A program made the position numbers and the translations under genes. From Streptomyces profundus (lineage in GTDB: Bacteria; Actinomycetota; Actinomycetes; Streptomycetales; Streptomycetaceae), in contig NZ_CP082362.1 in NCBI RefSeq assembly GCF_020740535.1, positions 1,984,001-2,048,000 of the forward strand: a DNA stretch of 64,000 bases, read 5' to 3'. The notes beneath the pieces were generated by a model. The model made no database searches. It saw only the letters and a program-made list of their open reading frames with translations, and was not told the origin of the DNA. Each line of letters starts with the position of its first letter. Positions within the stretch are counted from its first letter, which is position 1. Below, one piece after another: positions 16,975 to 26,048 of this stretch.

Positions 16975-17180
16975 TGCGTCTGATCGCGGCGCCACGCCGG
17001 GCAGCCGCCTGGCTGCGCTGGTATGTCACCGAGCTGACCGGGGAGAACGCCTACCAGCGCTACCGGGAGCGCGCCCACGGCGACGATCCGTCGGCGCCCG
17101 TGCTGGGCCGTCGGGAGTTCGAACGGCTGCGCCAGGACCACAAGTACGCCGACCCCACCTCCCACCACGGCTGCTGCTGA
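16974..17180 (+). CDS. YbdD/YjiX-family (DUF466) small protein
   Basis: The 68-residue basic protein begins MRLIAAPRRAAAWLRWY and contains LTGENAYQRYRERAHGDD and REFERLRQDHKYADP, then ends GCC. Cys and Arg/Tyr-rich proteins of this kind are encoded directly after CstA-type transporters and are needed for their activity in enteric bacteria. The ATG shares one base with the cstA stop (TGATG), so it is translationally coupled. Confidence 0.88.
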   Translation: MRLIAAPRRAAAWLRWYVTELTGENAYQRYRERAHGDDPSAPVLGRREFERLRQDHKYADPTSHHGCC

Positions 17181-17329
17181 CGGGCCGTGCCGAGCGGGCG
17201 GGCCCGGGTGACGGACACAACTCCCGGGCCCGCCGGGCGAACCAAGCGCCCGCGCCACGCGTTGTGGCTGGGGAGTGCTGTTGTGGTGGGGCGCCCCGAG
17301 CCGGGCCGCCCCGGTTCGGGGGAGGACGG

Positions 17330-18772
17330 ATGGCGACCATCGAACGGCGGGTGGCGGGCCGGTGGACGGCCGCGCCGCCGGCCTCCGCCCGGACGGGGGG
17401 CGGCCGGCCGGGCGTGCGGGACCCGTATCTCCTCGCGGCCGGGTTCTTCGTCGTCTACACGGTGATCTCCGTGGGGCGCTACCGCGATCTGCGCACCCGC
17501 TCCTGGGATCTGGGCATATTCGAGCAGGCGGTGCGCTCCTACGCTCATCTGCGGACGCCCGTATCCGATCTCAAGGGGCCCGGCTTCCCCATCCTGGGCG
17601 ACCACTTCAGCCCCGTCACCGCGCTGCTGGCGCCCGCCTACCGGGTCTTCCCCACCCCCGTCACCCTGCTGGTCGCCCAGGCCGCGCTCTTCGCGCTGGC
17701 CGTGATCCCGGTGGCGCGGGTCAGCGGTTCGCTGCTGGGCCGGGCCACCGGGCTGACCCTGGGGACGGTCTTCGGGCTTTCCTGGGGAATCCAGCAGGCG
17801 GTGGACTTCGACTTCCACGAGATCTGCTTCGCCGTGCCGTTGATCGCCTTCGCCCTGGAGGCGGTGCTGCGCCAGCGCTGGCGCGCCGCGCTCGGCTGGG
17901 CGCTGCCGCTGGTGCTCGTCAAGGAGGACCTGGGGCTGACCCTGGCGGCCATCGCGCTGGTGGTCGCGGTGCGGGCACGGCACCGCGCGCCCCAACTGCT
18001 GCGGACCGCCGGCCTGGTGGCGCTCTTCGGGGTGCTGGCCTGCGTGCTCACCCTGACCGTGCTGATCCCGTTCTTCAACAGCGCGGGCGACTACGACTAC
18101 TGGAACAAGCTGAACGAGGAGAGCGGCGGCGGCGGCCCGTGGGGGGCGCTGCTGGCCGGCGGCGGGGAGAAGCTGCGCACCGTGCTGTGGCTGCTGCTGC
18201 CGACGGGCGCGCTGTTGGCGCTGCGCTCGCCGCTGCTGCTCGTCGCGCTGCCGACGCTGGGCTGGCGCTTCGTCTCCCATGAGCCGCACTACTGGGGCAC
18301 CGACTGGCACTACAGCGCGGTGCTGATGCCGGTGGTCGCGCTGGCGCTGACGGACGCGCTGGCGCACTCCAGGAGCTCCCCGAGGGTCTGGCTGCGGCAG
18401 GGGGCCCGCTTCGTCCCCGCGGGGCTGCTGGGCGCCGCGCTGGCGCTCGCGCCCACGCTGCCGGTGGCGGCGCTCGCCGAGTCCGAGACGTACCGTCCCG
18501 GGGCCGTGGCGGTCGCGGGGCGGGAGGTGCTGGCCACCGTCCCCGACGGCGCCGAGGTGGCGGCCAACGTCCGGCCCATCGCCCAACTCACCGGCCGCTG
18601 CCGGGTGTTCTGGATCGGGGACCCCTCGGTCCCGGCGCCGGAGTACCTGGCCTACTACGGCCAGGGGATGAGCGGGGACGCGATGCTGCGCAGGGCGGCG
18701 GGGCTGTATCCGGAGACGGTCTACTCGGTGGTGGCCGACGACTCCGGCTACTTCGTGCTGCGGCGGAAGTGA
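17330..18772 (+). CDS. DUF2079 multi-pass membrane protein
   Basis: The 480-residue membrane protein has about nine hydrophobic helices. The signature near the N-terminus, SVGRYRDLRTRSWDLGIFEQAVRSY, plus GDHFSPVTALLAPAY and DFHEICFAVPLIAF, is typical of DUF2079, a family related in topology to glycosyltransferase family C membrane enzymes. No catalytic role has been established that I know of. ATG 17330 follows GGGGGAGG. A 150-base gap separates it from the YbdD-like gene. The C-terminal part (NVRPIAQLTGRCRVFWIGDP) is probably extracytoplasmic. Confidence 0.8.
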   Translation: MATIERRVAGRWTAAPPASARTGGGRPGVRDPYLLAAGFFVVYTVISVGRYRDLRTRSWDLGIFEQAVRSYAHLRTPVSDLKGPGFPILGDHFSPVTALLAPAYRVFPTPVTLLVAQAALFALAVIPVARVSGSLLGRATGLTLGTVFGLSWGIQQAVDFDFHEICFAVPLIAFALEAVLRQRWRAALGWALPLVLVKEDLGLTLAAIALVVAVRARHRAPQLLRTAGLVALFGVLACVLTLTVLIPFFNSAGDYDYWNKLNEESGGGGPWGALLAGGGEKLRTVLWLLLPTGALLALRSPLLLVALPTLGWRFVSHEPHYWGTDWHYSAVLMPVVALALTDALAHSRSSPRVWLRQGARFVPAGLLGAALALAPTLPVAALAESETYRPGAVAVAGREVLATVPDGAEVAANVRPIAQLTGRCRVFWIGDPSVPAPEYLAYYGQGMSGDAMLRRAAGLYPETVYSVVADDSGYFVLRRK

Positions 18773-18823
18773 CGGCGATCGCCCGCCGGCCCGACTGTCA
18801 GTGGTGGGACGCAGACTGGTGCC

Positions 18824-19354
18824 ATGAACGTGTTGGTGAGAACGGCCGAGCCGGCCGACTTCGCCGCCGTGGCCTCGCTGACCACGGCGGTCTATCTGGC
18901 GGACGGGCTGGTCAGCGGCCCCGAGGACGCCTATCTGGCGGTGCTCGGGGATGTGCGTCGGCGCGCCGAGGTGGCCGAGCTGCTGGTCGCCGAGGATCCG
19001 TCCCGGCCGGGCGGGCTGTGGGGGGCCGTCAGCCTGTCGGTGGCGGGCGGGGAGTTGGCCGAGGTGGCCGGGGAGGGCGAGGCCGAGTTCCGGATGCTGG
19101 CGGTGGCGCCCGAGCGTCGCGGCCACGGGGTGGGTGAGGCGCTGGTGCGGGAGTGCCTCCGCCGAGCCTCGTCGGCGGGTCGTCGGCGTGTCGTGATTTC
19201 CTGTCAGTCGCACCTGCACACGGCGATGCGTCTCTACCGCCGCCTGGGCTTCGTTCGGGCGCCGGAGCGGGACTGGGAGCCCGTGCCGGGAGTGAAGCTC
19301 TGGGTGTTCGCAGGTGAACTCCCCGCGCAACGAGACGGAGAACACAACATATAG
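18824..19354 (+). CDS. GNAT-family N-acetyltransferase
   Basis: The 176-residue single-domain GNAT protein has acetyl-CoA motif A, FRMLAVAPERRGHGVGEALV, with the R-x-x-G-x-G/A pattern (RRGHGVG). The C-terminal AMRLYRRLGFVRAPERDWEP segment is typical of small-molecule acetyltransferases. The acceptor substrate is unknown. It lies 50 bases after the DUF2079 gene and ends about 20 bases before the cobalamin riboswitch. Confidence 0.85.
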   Translation: MNVLVRTAEPADFAAVASLTTAVYLADGLVSGPEDAYLAVLGDVRRRAEVAELLVAEDPSRPGGLWGAVSLSVAGGELAEVAGEGEAEFRMLAVAPERRGHGVGEALVRECLRRASSAGRRRVVISCQSHLHTAMRLYRRLGFVRAPERDWEPVPGVKLWVFAGELPAQRDGEHNI

Positions 19355-19374
19355 GGCTGCTCGTGGGCAGCGGC

Positions 19375-19560
19375 ACAAGATGTATGCTCGTGCTCGCTGT
19401 CGCCGCAGGGGAATCCGGTGCGAGTCCGGAACTGTCCCGCAACGGTGTGTCATGGCCGGTTTTCGCCGTGCCCTGACGAGTCCGAGTGCCTGCCGACGGC
19501 TGATCACGTCCAAGCCTCGCGGGCTGGGCCGAAGGACGCGGTGCGGCTGAACTGCCTTGG
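19375..19560 (+). promoter_or_regulatory. Cobalamin (B12) riboswitch controlling nrdAB
   Basis: The conserved core is clear: GGGGAATCCGGTGCGAGTCC from 19409, then AACTGTCCCGCAACGGTG to about 19446, and CGAGTCCGAGTGCCTGCCGA at 19478-19497 as the other half of the junction. It lies directly before nrdA. A B12 riboswitch upstream of the class Ia ribonucleotide reductase operon is established in S. coelicolor; adenosylcobalamin turns the operon off when the B12-dependent class II enzyme can work. The outer limits are approximate. Confidence 0.93.
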
Positions 19561-19629
19561 GGCACAGCCATGCCCGCATCCGTCGCGCCCCGCTCGTGGA
19601 GCGCACCGCGACACGAGGGAGAGCACCGA

Positions 19630-22029
19630 GTGACCATCGCACCCGCCGCCCCCGCAGAGCCGGTCACAGCGGCGCTGACGCGCACGTTGGCCGATCTCAC
19701 CGCCGATCTGCCGGCCACCGACCCCGCGCGGGTCGCCGCCGCGGTCGAACGGGGCCGCCATCCCGGTTCGGACCAGGCCGAGTTGCGTGAGTTGGCCATC
19801 GAGGCGGCGGCCGGTCTGATCGCCGAGGAGCCCGAGTACTCCCGGCTGGCCGCCCGGTTGCTCACCCTGGCGATCCGTGAGGAGGCCGCGGGGCAGGGCG
19901 CGGTCTCGTTCGTCGACTCCATCGCCGTCGGCCACCGCGAGGGCCTGATCGGGGACGGCACCGCGGCCTTCGTACGCCGGCACGCGAACGCGCTGGACGC
20001 GCTGCTCGCCCGCACCGTGGACGAGGGCGCCGACGACCGTTTCGAGTACTTCGGGCTGCGCACCGTGCAGTCCCGCTATCTGCTGCGCCACCCCATCAGC
20101 CGGCGGGTGATCGAGACCCCGCAGCACTTCCTGCTGCGGGTGGCCTGCGGCCTGGCCCCGGACGAGACCGAGCAGGCCCTGGAGCAGGTCGCCGAGCTGT
20201 ACCGGCTGACCAGCACCCTCTCCTATCTGCCGTCGTCCCCCACGCTGTTCAACTCCGGCACCAGGCACCCGCAGATGTCGTCCTGCTATCTGCTGGACTC
20301 CCCGCTGGACGAGCTGGACTCGATCTACGAGCGCTACCACCAGATCGCCCGGCTCTCCAAGCACGCCGGTGGCATCGGCCTCTCCTACACGCGGGTGCGC
20401 GCGCGGGGCTCGTTGATCCGGGGCACCAACGGCAAGTCCAACGGCATCGTGCCCTTCCTCCGCACGCTGGACTCCTCGGTGGCCGCCGTCAACCAGGGCG
20501 GCCGGCGCAAGGGCGCCGCCTGTATCTACCTGGAGACCTGGCACGCGGACATCGAGGAGTTCCTCGAACTGCGGGACAACACCGGCGAGGAGGCCAGGCG
20601 CACCCACAACCTGAACCTCGCGCACTGGATCCCGGACGAGTTCATGCGCCGGGTCGACGCGGACGCCCCGTGGTCCCTCTTCTCCCCCGCCGACGTTCCC
20701 GAGCTGACCGACCTGTGGGGCGAGGCGTTCGACGCGGCCTACCGCGAGGCCGAGGCCAGGGGCCTCGCCCAGCGCCAGGTGCCGGCCAGGCAGCTCTACG
20801 CCCGGATGATGCGCACGCTGGCGCAGACCGGCAACGGCTGGATGACCTTCAAGGACGCGGCCAACCGCACCGCCAACCAGACGGCGCGGCCCGGCAACGT
20901 GGTGCACTCCTCCAACCTCTGCACCGAGATCCTGGAGGTCACCGACGACGGCCAGACCGCCGTGTGCAACCTGGGCTCGGTCAACCTGGCCGCGCATCTG
21001 GGCCCGGACGGCGCGATGGACTGGGCCCGGCTGGACGCGACCGTGCGTACCGCCGTGCTCTTCCTCGACCGCGTGGTGGACATCAACTTCTACCCGACCG
21101 AGCAGGCGGAGAACTCCAACTCCCGCTGGCGTCCCGTGGGTCTCGGCGTGATGGGCCTCCAGGACGTGTTCTTCCGTCTCGGCCTCCCCTTCGACTCGCC
21201 CCAGGCCCGCGCGCTCTCCACCCGGATCGCCGAGCGCGTGATGCTCACCGCCTACGAGACCTCGGCGGAGCTGGCCGAGCGCCACGGGCCGCACGACGGC
21301 TGGGCCGACACCCGCACGGCCGACGGCGTGCTCCACCCGGACCACTACCACGGCGTCGAGCACACCTGGCCCGAGCGCTGGCAGGCGCTGCGCGAGCGGA
21401 TCACGCACACCGGAATGCGGAACTCGCTGCTGCTGGCGATCGCCCCGACCGCCACCATCGCCTCGATCGCCGGCGTCTACGAGTGCATCGAGCCGCAGGT
21501 CTCCAACCTCTTCAAGCGGGAGACACTCAGCGGGGAGTTCCTCCAGGTGAACACCTACCTGGTGGCCGAGTTGAAGCGCCTTGGCCGCTGGGACGAGGCG
21601 ACCAGGCAGGAGCTGCGCTCCGCCAACGGCTCGGTGCAGGAGCTGTCCGGGCTGCCCGAGGAGGTGCGCGCGCTCTACCGCACCGCCTGGGAGATCCCGC
21701 AGCGCGCGCTGATCGACATGGCCGCCGACCGCACCCCGTATCTGGACCAGAGCCAGTCGCTCAACCTCTTCATGGCGTCGCCCACCATCGGCAAGCTCAG
21801 CTCGATGTACGCGTACGCCTGGAAGCGCGGTCTCAAGACCACCTACTACCTGCGGTCCCGCCCGGCGACCCGGATCGCGCAGTCCGCCCGTTCGAGCGCG
21901 ACCGCCGCCTCCGTTCCCGAGCCGGCCGCGCCCCCCGTCGGCGTGGCCGTCGTCGACGAGATCCCCGTCCCCGAGCAGGCCGTCGCCTGCTCCCTGGAGA
22001 ACCCCGAGTCCTGCGAGGCATGCCAGTGA
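19630..22029 (+). CDS. nrdA: Class Ia ribonucleoside-diphosphate reductase, alpha subunit
   Basis: The 799-residue catalytic subunit has all the expected cysteines. The first active-site cysteine is in MSSCYLLDSP, the thiyl-radical cysteine lies in SSNLCTEILEV, and its partner is in TAVCNLGSVNL. The C-terminal redox pair is in ENPESCEACQ. The oxygen-dependent class I enzyme reduces ribonucleotides to deoxyribonucleotides. GTG 19630 has GAGGGAG upstream; ATG 19570 in the same frame lies in the riboswitch expression platform and is unlikely. The gene overlaps nrdB. Expression should be repressed by coenzyme B12. Confidence 0.95.
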   Translation: MTIAPAAPAEPVTAALTRTLADLTADLPATDPARVAAAVERGRHPGSDQAELRELAIEAAAGLIAEEPEYSRLAARLLTLAIREEAAGQGAVSFVDSIAVGHREGLIGDGTAAFVRRHANALDALLARTVDEGADDRFEYFGLRTVQSRYLLRHPISRRVIETPQHFLLRVACGLAPDETEQALEQVAELYRLTSTLSYLPSSPTLFNSGTRHPQMSSCYLLDSPLDELDSIYERYHQIARLSKHAGGIGLSYTRVRARGSLIRGTNGKSNGIVPFLRTLDSSVAAVNQGGRRKGAACIYLETWHADIEEFLELRDNTGEEARRTHNLNLAHWIPDEFMRRVDADAPWSLFSPADVPELTDLWGEAFDAAYREAEARGLAQRQVPARQLYARMMRTLAQTGNGWMTFKDAANRTANQTARPGNVVHSSNLCTEILEVTDDGQTAVCNLGSVNLAAHLGPDGAMDWARLDATVRTAVLFLDRVVDINFYPTEQAENSNSRWRPVGLGVMGLQDVFFRLGLPFDSPQARALSTRIAERVMLTAYETSAELAERHGPHDGWADTRTADGVLHPDHYHGVEHTWPERWQALRERITHTGMRNSLLLAIAPTATIASIAGVYECIEPQVSNLFKRETLSGEFLQVNTYLVAELKRLGRWDEATRQELRSANGSVQELSGLPEEVRALYRTAWEIPQRALIDMAADRTPYLDQSQSLNLFMASPTIGKLSSMYAYAWKRGLKTTYYLRSRPATRIAQSARSSATAASVPEPAAPPVGVAVVDEIPVPEQAVACSLENPESCEACQ

Positions 22030-23096
22030 GCGCCCCCACCCAGAGCCAGCCCGAACAGACGGCGCCGACCACCCCGTCGGCCACCCCATCGGCCACGAAG
22101 AACCTGCTCGACCCCGGCTTCGAGCTGACCCTGCGCCCGATGCGCTACCCGGAGTTCTACGAGCGCTACCGGGACGCGATCAAGAACACCTGGACGGTCG
22201 AGGAGGTCGACCTCCACTCCGATGTCGCCGATCTGGCGAAGCTCTCGCCCGGGGAGCAACATCTGATCGGCCGGCTGGTCGCGTTCTTCGCCACCGGCGA
22301 CTCGATCGTCGCCAACAACCTGGTGCTGACGCTCTACAAGCACATCAACTCGCCCGAGGCGCGCCTCTATCTCTCCCGGCAGCTGTTCGAGGAGGCCGTG
22401 CACGTCCAGTTCTATCTGACGCTGCTCGACACCTACCTGCCCGACCCGGACGAGCGGACCGCTGCCTTCGCCGCCGTGGAGAACATCCCGTCCATCCGGG
22501 AGAAGGCACAGTTCTGCTTCCGCTGGATGGACTCGGTCGAGGACATGAGGCAGCTCGACAGCAAGGCGGACCGGCGGCGGTTCCTGCTCAACCTGATCTG
22601 CTTCGCCGCCTGCATCGAGGGGCTGTTCTTCTACGGCGCCTTCGCCTATGTCTACTGGTTCCGCTCCCGCGGTCTGCTGCACGGCCTCGCCACCGGCACC
22701 AACTGGGTGTTCAGGGACGAGAGCATGCACATGGAGTTCGCGTTCTCGGTGGTGGACACGGTCCGCCGGGAGGAGCCCGAGCTGTTCGACGAGGAGCTGG
22801 CCGAGCAGGTCACCGAGATGCTGCGGGAGGCCGTGGAGGCCGAGTTGCAGTTCGCGCGTGACCTGTGCGGCGACGGGCTGGCCGGGATGAACACCGACTC
22901 GATGCGCGAGTACCTGGAGTGCGTGGCGGACCAGCGGCTGGCGCGGCTCGGCCTCAAGCCGATCTACGGCTCGCAGAACCCGTTCGGTTTCATGGAGTTG
23001 CAGGACGTCCAGGAGCTGACGAACTTCTTCGAGCGCCGCCCGTCGGCCTACCAGGTCGCGGTGGAGGGCAACGTCTCCTTCGACGACGACTTCTAG
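22026..23096 (+). CDS. nrdB: Class Ia ribonucleotide reductase, beta (radical) subunit
   Basis: The protein is about 356 residues, from GTG 22026 overlapping the nrdA stop; ATG 22020 is also in frame. After a threonine/proline-rich N-terminal tail it shows the diiron fold. Carboxylate and histidine ligands are in FEEAVHVQFYL, CIEGLFFYGAF and RDESMHMEFAF. The C-terminal tail ending VSFDDDF docks on NrdA. In S. coelicolor nrdA and nrdB are followed by nrdS, an AraC-type gene; here a strong terminator and an opposite-strand gene follow instead. Confidence 0.95.
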   Translation: MSAPTQSQPEQTAPTTPSATPSATKNLLDPGFELTLRPMRYPEFYERYRDAIKNTWTVEEVDLHSDVADLAKLSPGEQHLIGRLVAFFATGDSIVANNLVLTLYKHINSPEARLYLSRQLFEEAVHVQFYLTLLDTYLPDPDERTAAFAAVENIPSIREKAQFCFRWMDSVEDMRQLDSKADRRRFLLNLICFAACIEGLFFYGAFAYVYWFRSRGLLHGLATGTNWVFRDESMHMEFAFSVVDTVRREEPELFDEELAEQVTEMLREAVEAELQFARDLCGDGLAGMNTDSMREYLECVADQRLARLGLKPIYGSQNPFGFMELQDVQELTNFFERRPSAYQVAVEGNVSFDDDF

Positions 23097-23132
23097 GCAG
23101 CGCCCCCTTCCGGGGAGCCCCCTCGAACATAC

Positions 23133-23166
23133 CCGTGCGGCCGGCGCCTTCGCGCCGGCCGCACGG
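23133..23166. terminator. Strong bidirectional terminator after nrdB
   Basis: A 15-bp perfect stem, CCGTGCGGCCGGCGC, with loop CTTC and its exact complement lies between nrdB and the convergent peptidase gene. Confidence 0.92.
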
Positions 23167-23215
23167 CCGTTGCCAGCGGTGTTCGGTCACTCGGTTCGAT
23201 CAGTGGACCAGCCGC

Positions 23216-23950
23216 TCAGATACCGCAGCTGGGGGCCGACCAGAAACGGCTGCTCATGCTGCCGAGGTGCGCGTGGTCGTTGTGCCCCGGGTAGCCCGGG
23301 CCCAGGATCTCGTTGAAGCCGTGGTTCCTGGCCTGCGTGACGATCTGGCAGAAGGTCGGCGAGCCGACCAGGTCGATGCCACGCCCGTACAGGTGGTTGC
23401 TGTTGGCCGCGCCGCCCGCCGCGCTGTTGCACGCGTAGGAACGGAAGCCGCTGCTGGTGTTGAGCGGCCGGTCACCGAGCGCGTGCCGGAGGGCCTCCAG
23501 CTTCCACATCTGCTGGAGCGCGTTCGCCCGTGCTGTGGCCGCGTTGACCGCACCACCCGACCAGTCCGAGTTACAGCGGTTCATCTCGGCGTAGGTGAAG
23601 TGGATCGGCGTGCAGTCGTTGTCCTGCAGATCGTAGATCTTGCCGAACGTCTGCGGGCCGGCGACCCCGTCCGCCGACAGGCCGTAGGCCTGCTGGAAGC
23701 GGGTGACGGCGGCGGCGGTCGCGGGACCGTACTGGCCGTCGATGGCCAACACGGAGCCGTAGCCCGGGTATCCGGCCACCCGGATCTGCAACTGCCGCAC
23801 GTCCTCGCCGGAGCTGCCCTGGTTCAGCGTGCGGTTCCAGGTGTAGCAGCCGTCCGCCTGGGCGGTGCCCGCGGTGGCGACGGTACCGACCACGGCGGCT
23901 GATGCGACCATGACAATCGTGAGTAACACTCTGACGAGACGTCTCAACAT
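23216..23950 (-). CDS. Secreted zinc D-Ala-D-Ala carboxypeptidase (PG_binding_1 + peptidase M15)
   Basis: The 244-residue exported protein has a signal peptide MLRRLVRVLLTIVMVASAAVV, probably cut after AQA near residue 33. A peptidoglycan-binding domain follows (LNQGSSGEDVRQLQIRVAGY, IDGQYGPATAAAVTRFQQ). The C-terminal M15 domain has SGFRSYACNS, NHLYGRGIDLVG and HNDHAHLGS, giving the H-x(6)-D and H-x-H zinc ligands of the classic Streptomyces albus G enzyme. It should trim peptidoglycan stem peptides outside the cell. ATG 23950 follows GGAGGTAAGC. A dre-like palindrome lies about 85 bases upstream within a hairpin. Confidence 0.88.
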   Translation of the reverse strand: MLRRLVRVLLTIVMVASAAVVGTVATAGTAQADGCYTWNRTLNQGSSGEDVRQLQIRVAGYPGYGSVLAIDGQYGPATAAAVTRFQQAYGLSADGVAGPQTFGKIYDLQDNDCTPIHFTYAEMNRCNSDWSGGAVNAATARANALQQMWKLEALRHALGDRPLNTSSGFRSYACNSAAGGAANSNHLYGRGIDLVGSPTFCQIVTQARNHGFNEILGPGYPGHNDHAHLGSMSSRFWSAPSCGI

Positions 23951-24021
23951 GCTTACCTCCGAGGGGGAAGAGGAAGTTCGCAATGAGAGTGCCCGAGGTT
24001 GTCAACGCGCGTCAACCTTCT

Positions 24022-24057
24022 GCGGGACGCCAGTGGACCAGGCCACTGGCGTCCCGC
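24022..24057 (-). terminator. Perfect 15-bp hairpin after the deformylase gene
   Basis: GCGGGACGCCAGTGG pairs exactly with CCACTGGCGTCCCGC around loop ACCAGG, starting 15 bases downstream of the def stop. Its apex, 24032-24047, also matches the dre consensus at 13 of 16 positions. Confidence 0.85.
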
Positions 24058-24072
24058 CGGAAGTGTCCCGGA

Positions 24073-24702
24073 TCACTCCGCGTTGGGAACCGTCTCGTAA
24101 CGCGGCGTTCCCTCGTCCATCATCCGCAGCGCCCGCTTGCGCTCCCGCTTGGTGAGCCGATCCAGATAGAGGCGGCCGTAGAGATGGTCCGTCTCATGCT
24201 GGAGGCACCGCGCGAAGTATCCCGTGCCGCGCACCACGATCGGCTTGCCGGAAACGTCCTGACCACGCACGACGGCGTAGTCGGGGCGCGCCAACTCGGC
24301 GTGCGCGGTGGGCACGGAGAGGCAGCCCTCGTTGCTGTCGTCCAGCACCCGGCGCTCAGGCGGAAGTTCGTCCAGCACCGGATTGCAGACCACGCCGACG
24401 TGCCGCACATCGTCGTCGTCCTCGCAGTCGTATACGAAGACCTTGAGGTCGACGCCGATCTGGTTGGCCGCCAGGCCGACGCCCGCCGCCGCGCGCTGGC
24501 TGGCGAACATGTCGTCGACCAGCGCGGCCAGTTCCTCGTCGAACTCCGCGACGTCCTGGCACTCCCGGTGCAGCATCGGATGCCCCACCACCGTGATGGG
24601 CCGGACCGTGCCGCGCTCCCGGTGCTCCCGCTCACGCTGAGCGGCGTCCTGCGTGTCGTCGATGAACTCGCCGCCGCGCTCATCGGTGTCTTGCTGCGCC
24701 AT
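24073..24702 (-). CDS. def: Peptide deformylase
   Basis: The 209-residue protein has the three deformylase motifs: [10 protein letters not shown] (motif 1), EGCLSVP (motif 2, metal-ligand cysteine) and QHETDHLYG (motif 3, HExxH with two metal histidines and the catalytic glutamate). It removes N-formyl groups from nascent proteins. About 45 charged, acidic residues precede the domain, which is longer than usual. ATG 24702 (MAQQD) is preferred to the upstream in-frame MSREH. It stands alone, between a TPR gene on one side and the secreted peptidase on the other. Confidence 0.95.
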   Translation of the reverse strand: MAQQDTDERGGEFIDDTQDAAQREREHRERGTVRPITVVGHPMLHRECQDVAEFDEELAALVDDMFASQRAAAGVGLAANQIGVDLKVFVYDCEDDDDVRHVGVVCNPVLDELPPERRVLDDSNEGCLSVPTAHAELARPDYAVVRGQDVSGKPIVVRGTGYFARCLQHETDHLYGRLYLDRLTKRERKRALRMMDEGTPRYETVPNAE

Positions 24703-24825
24703 GGTCCGACGTTCGCCTTTCGGGTCATGCTCGCGGGACATGGCCCGCACTGCCGCCCCCAGCTTAAGGCGCGCCGCCGACTGCTCCCTCCCGTGGGCCG
24801 GACCGGCCGGCGCCCCGGGCCTGCG

Positions 24826-25818
24826 TCAGCAGACCTCTTCCAGATCCCGCCAGTCCCTGGCGTCCGGCCGGTCGGCGACCCAGCCGTCCAGCAGCCCCCG
24901 GACGAGCCCGCTCGGCGCGGCGATGCCGCACTCCCGCTCCGGCGACCAGAGCGCCCCGGCACCGGTGTGCCCCAGCGGCCCCGGCCGGCCGGGCACGCTG
25001 TGGTCATGGGGATCGTGCTGCGCCAGCCCGTCCCCCTCCTCGCTCGGCATCCGGCTCTCCGAACAGGCGCGACACAGCAGCCGCACGGAGGAGGACCAGT
25101 CCTCCGCCGCGTAGCCGGCGTCGGACGCCAGCCGCTCCAGGGCGTCCCTGTCCTCCTCCGTCGCCGCCTCGATCAGCACCACCCAGGTCGGGACGGCGGA
25201 CGGCGCCCACAGCTCGATCTCGTCGAAGACCGGGAACACGGCCGAGCCGCCGGCGACCGCCGTGGTCCGCTCGCCCCTGGGCGCGCCGTCGTGCAGCACC
25301 ACCTCACCCCAGCGGCGGCCGGACGAGGGCAGCGGGATGTTGCGGACCTCGATCCTGGCCGGGTCGAGCCGCCGGCCCCAGACCACCTCGGCCTCCCCCT
25401 CCGGCGAGAGCCGGACGGCGGCCCCGCCCAGCCGCATGCCCAGCGGCTCGTCGGCGACCGAAGGACCGCCGGCCACCGGCAGCCCGTACGCCTGCCAGGC
25501 GCGGCGGGCCAGCGGCCAGTCCTGGAGCGCGGTCGCCGCGATGCCGACGTTCCACCAGTCCGGTGCGCCGGTGTCCTTCTCCAGCAGGGCCACCGCGCGC
25601 AGGCCGGCGGACCTGGCCTGCTCCCAGTCGTGGCGGAACTTGTGCAGCAGCGCCAGGTTGAACCAGGACTCGGAGAGCCATGGCTCCAGATCGGCGGCAC
25701 GGGTGAGCAGCGCGTCCGCGTCCTCGTAGCGACCGTCGTCGATGAGGGTGAACGCCCGGTTGGTGGCCAGCCGCCAGTCCGTGGACGGGCGCTGCCGGAC
25801 CCTGCCGAAGATCCTCAC
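24826..25818 (-). CDS. Tetratricopeptide-repeat protein, function unknown
   Basis: The 330-residue protein has an N-terminal TPR region (about residues 15-120: TNRAFTLIDDGRYEDADALL, PWLSESWFNLALLHKFRHDW) and a beta-rich middle part (GRRWGEVVLHDGAPRGERT). The C-terminal part contains a Cys/His group (LLCRACSES, HDPHDH, RECG). TPR domains mediate protein contacts; the middle domain I do not recognise. It shares orientation with def (120 bases) and with rsrA-sigR upstream. Confidence 0.75.
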   Translation of the reverse strand: MRIFGRVRQRPSTDWRLATNRAFTLIDDGRYEDADALLTRAADLEPWLSESWFNLALLHKFRHDWEQARSAGLRAVALLEKDTGAPDWWNVGIAATALQDWPLARRAWQAYGLPVAGGPSVADEPLGMRLGGAAVRLSPEGEAEVVWGRRLDPARIEVRNIPLPSSGRRWGEVVLHDGAPRGERTTAVAGGSAVFPVFDEIELWAPSAVPTWVVLIEAATEEDRDALERLASDAGYAAEDWSSSVRLLCRACSESRMPSEEGDGLAQHDPHDHSVPGRPGPLGHTGAGALWSPERECGIAAPSGLVRGLLDGWVADRPDARDWRDLEEVC

Positions 25819-25964
25819 GGTGTCCTGCCTGATTCCCGCCTTGTAGCGTGCACTTCACAGTTCTCCTGTCCGTCCCGGACCGCATCCAACCATGGGGCGA
25901 CAGGTGCCTGCTCACAGCATGGGTCAGTCCGCCGTCGCGCGCGAGACGACGGAAGACCAGCGGG

Positions 25965-26006
25965 TGAAAAAGAGACCGCCCGGCGCGCGGTGGGCGCTCC
26001 GGGCGG
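25965..26006 (-). terminator. Intrinsic terminator of the sigR-rsrA operon
   Basis: On the minus strand an 8-bp CCGCCCGG / CCGGGCGG stem is followed by TCTCTTTTTCAC, a rare T-rich tract for this genome. It lies about 45 bases after the rsrA stop. Confidence 0.85.
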
Positions 26007-26048
26007 CAGGTGGCGAGGGGGGTATGCGGACGGGCTCCCCGCGCGGGC

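Noticed and set aside
20670..22019. Upstream extension of the nrdB frame
   Set aside because: The frame is open through nrdA in another phase, but only the part from about 22020 shows NrdB residues; the rest is Arg/Gly-rich shadow.
19504..22089. 861-codon open frame antisense to nrdA
   Set aside because: High GC leaves the complementary frame open. Its product is low-complexity Gly/Arg/Val/Leu, while the sense frame encodes a complete, motif-perfect NrdA.
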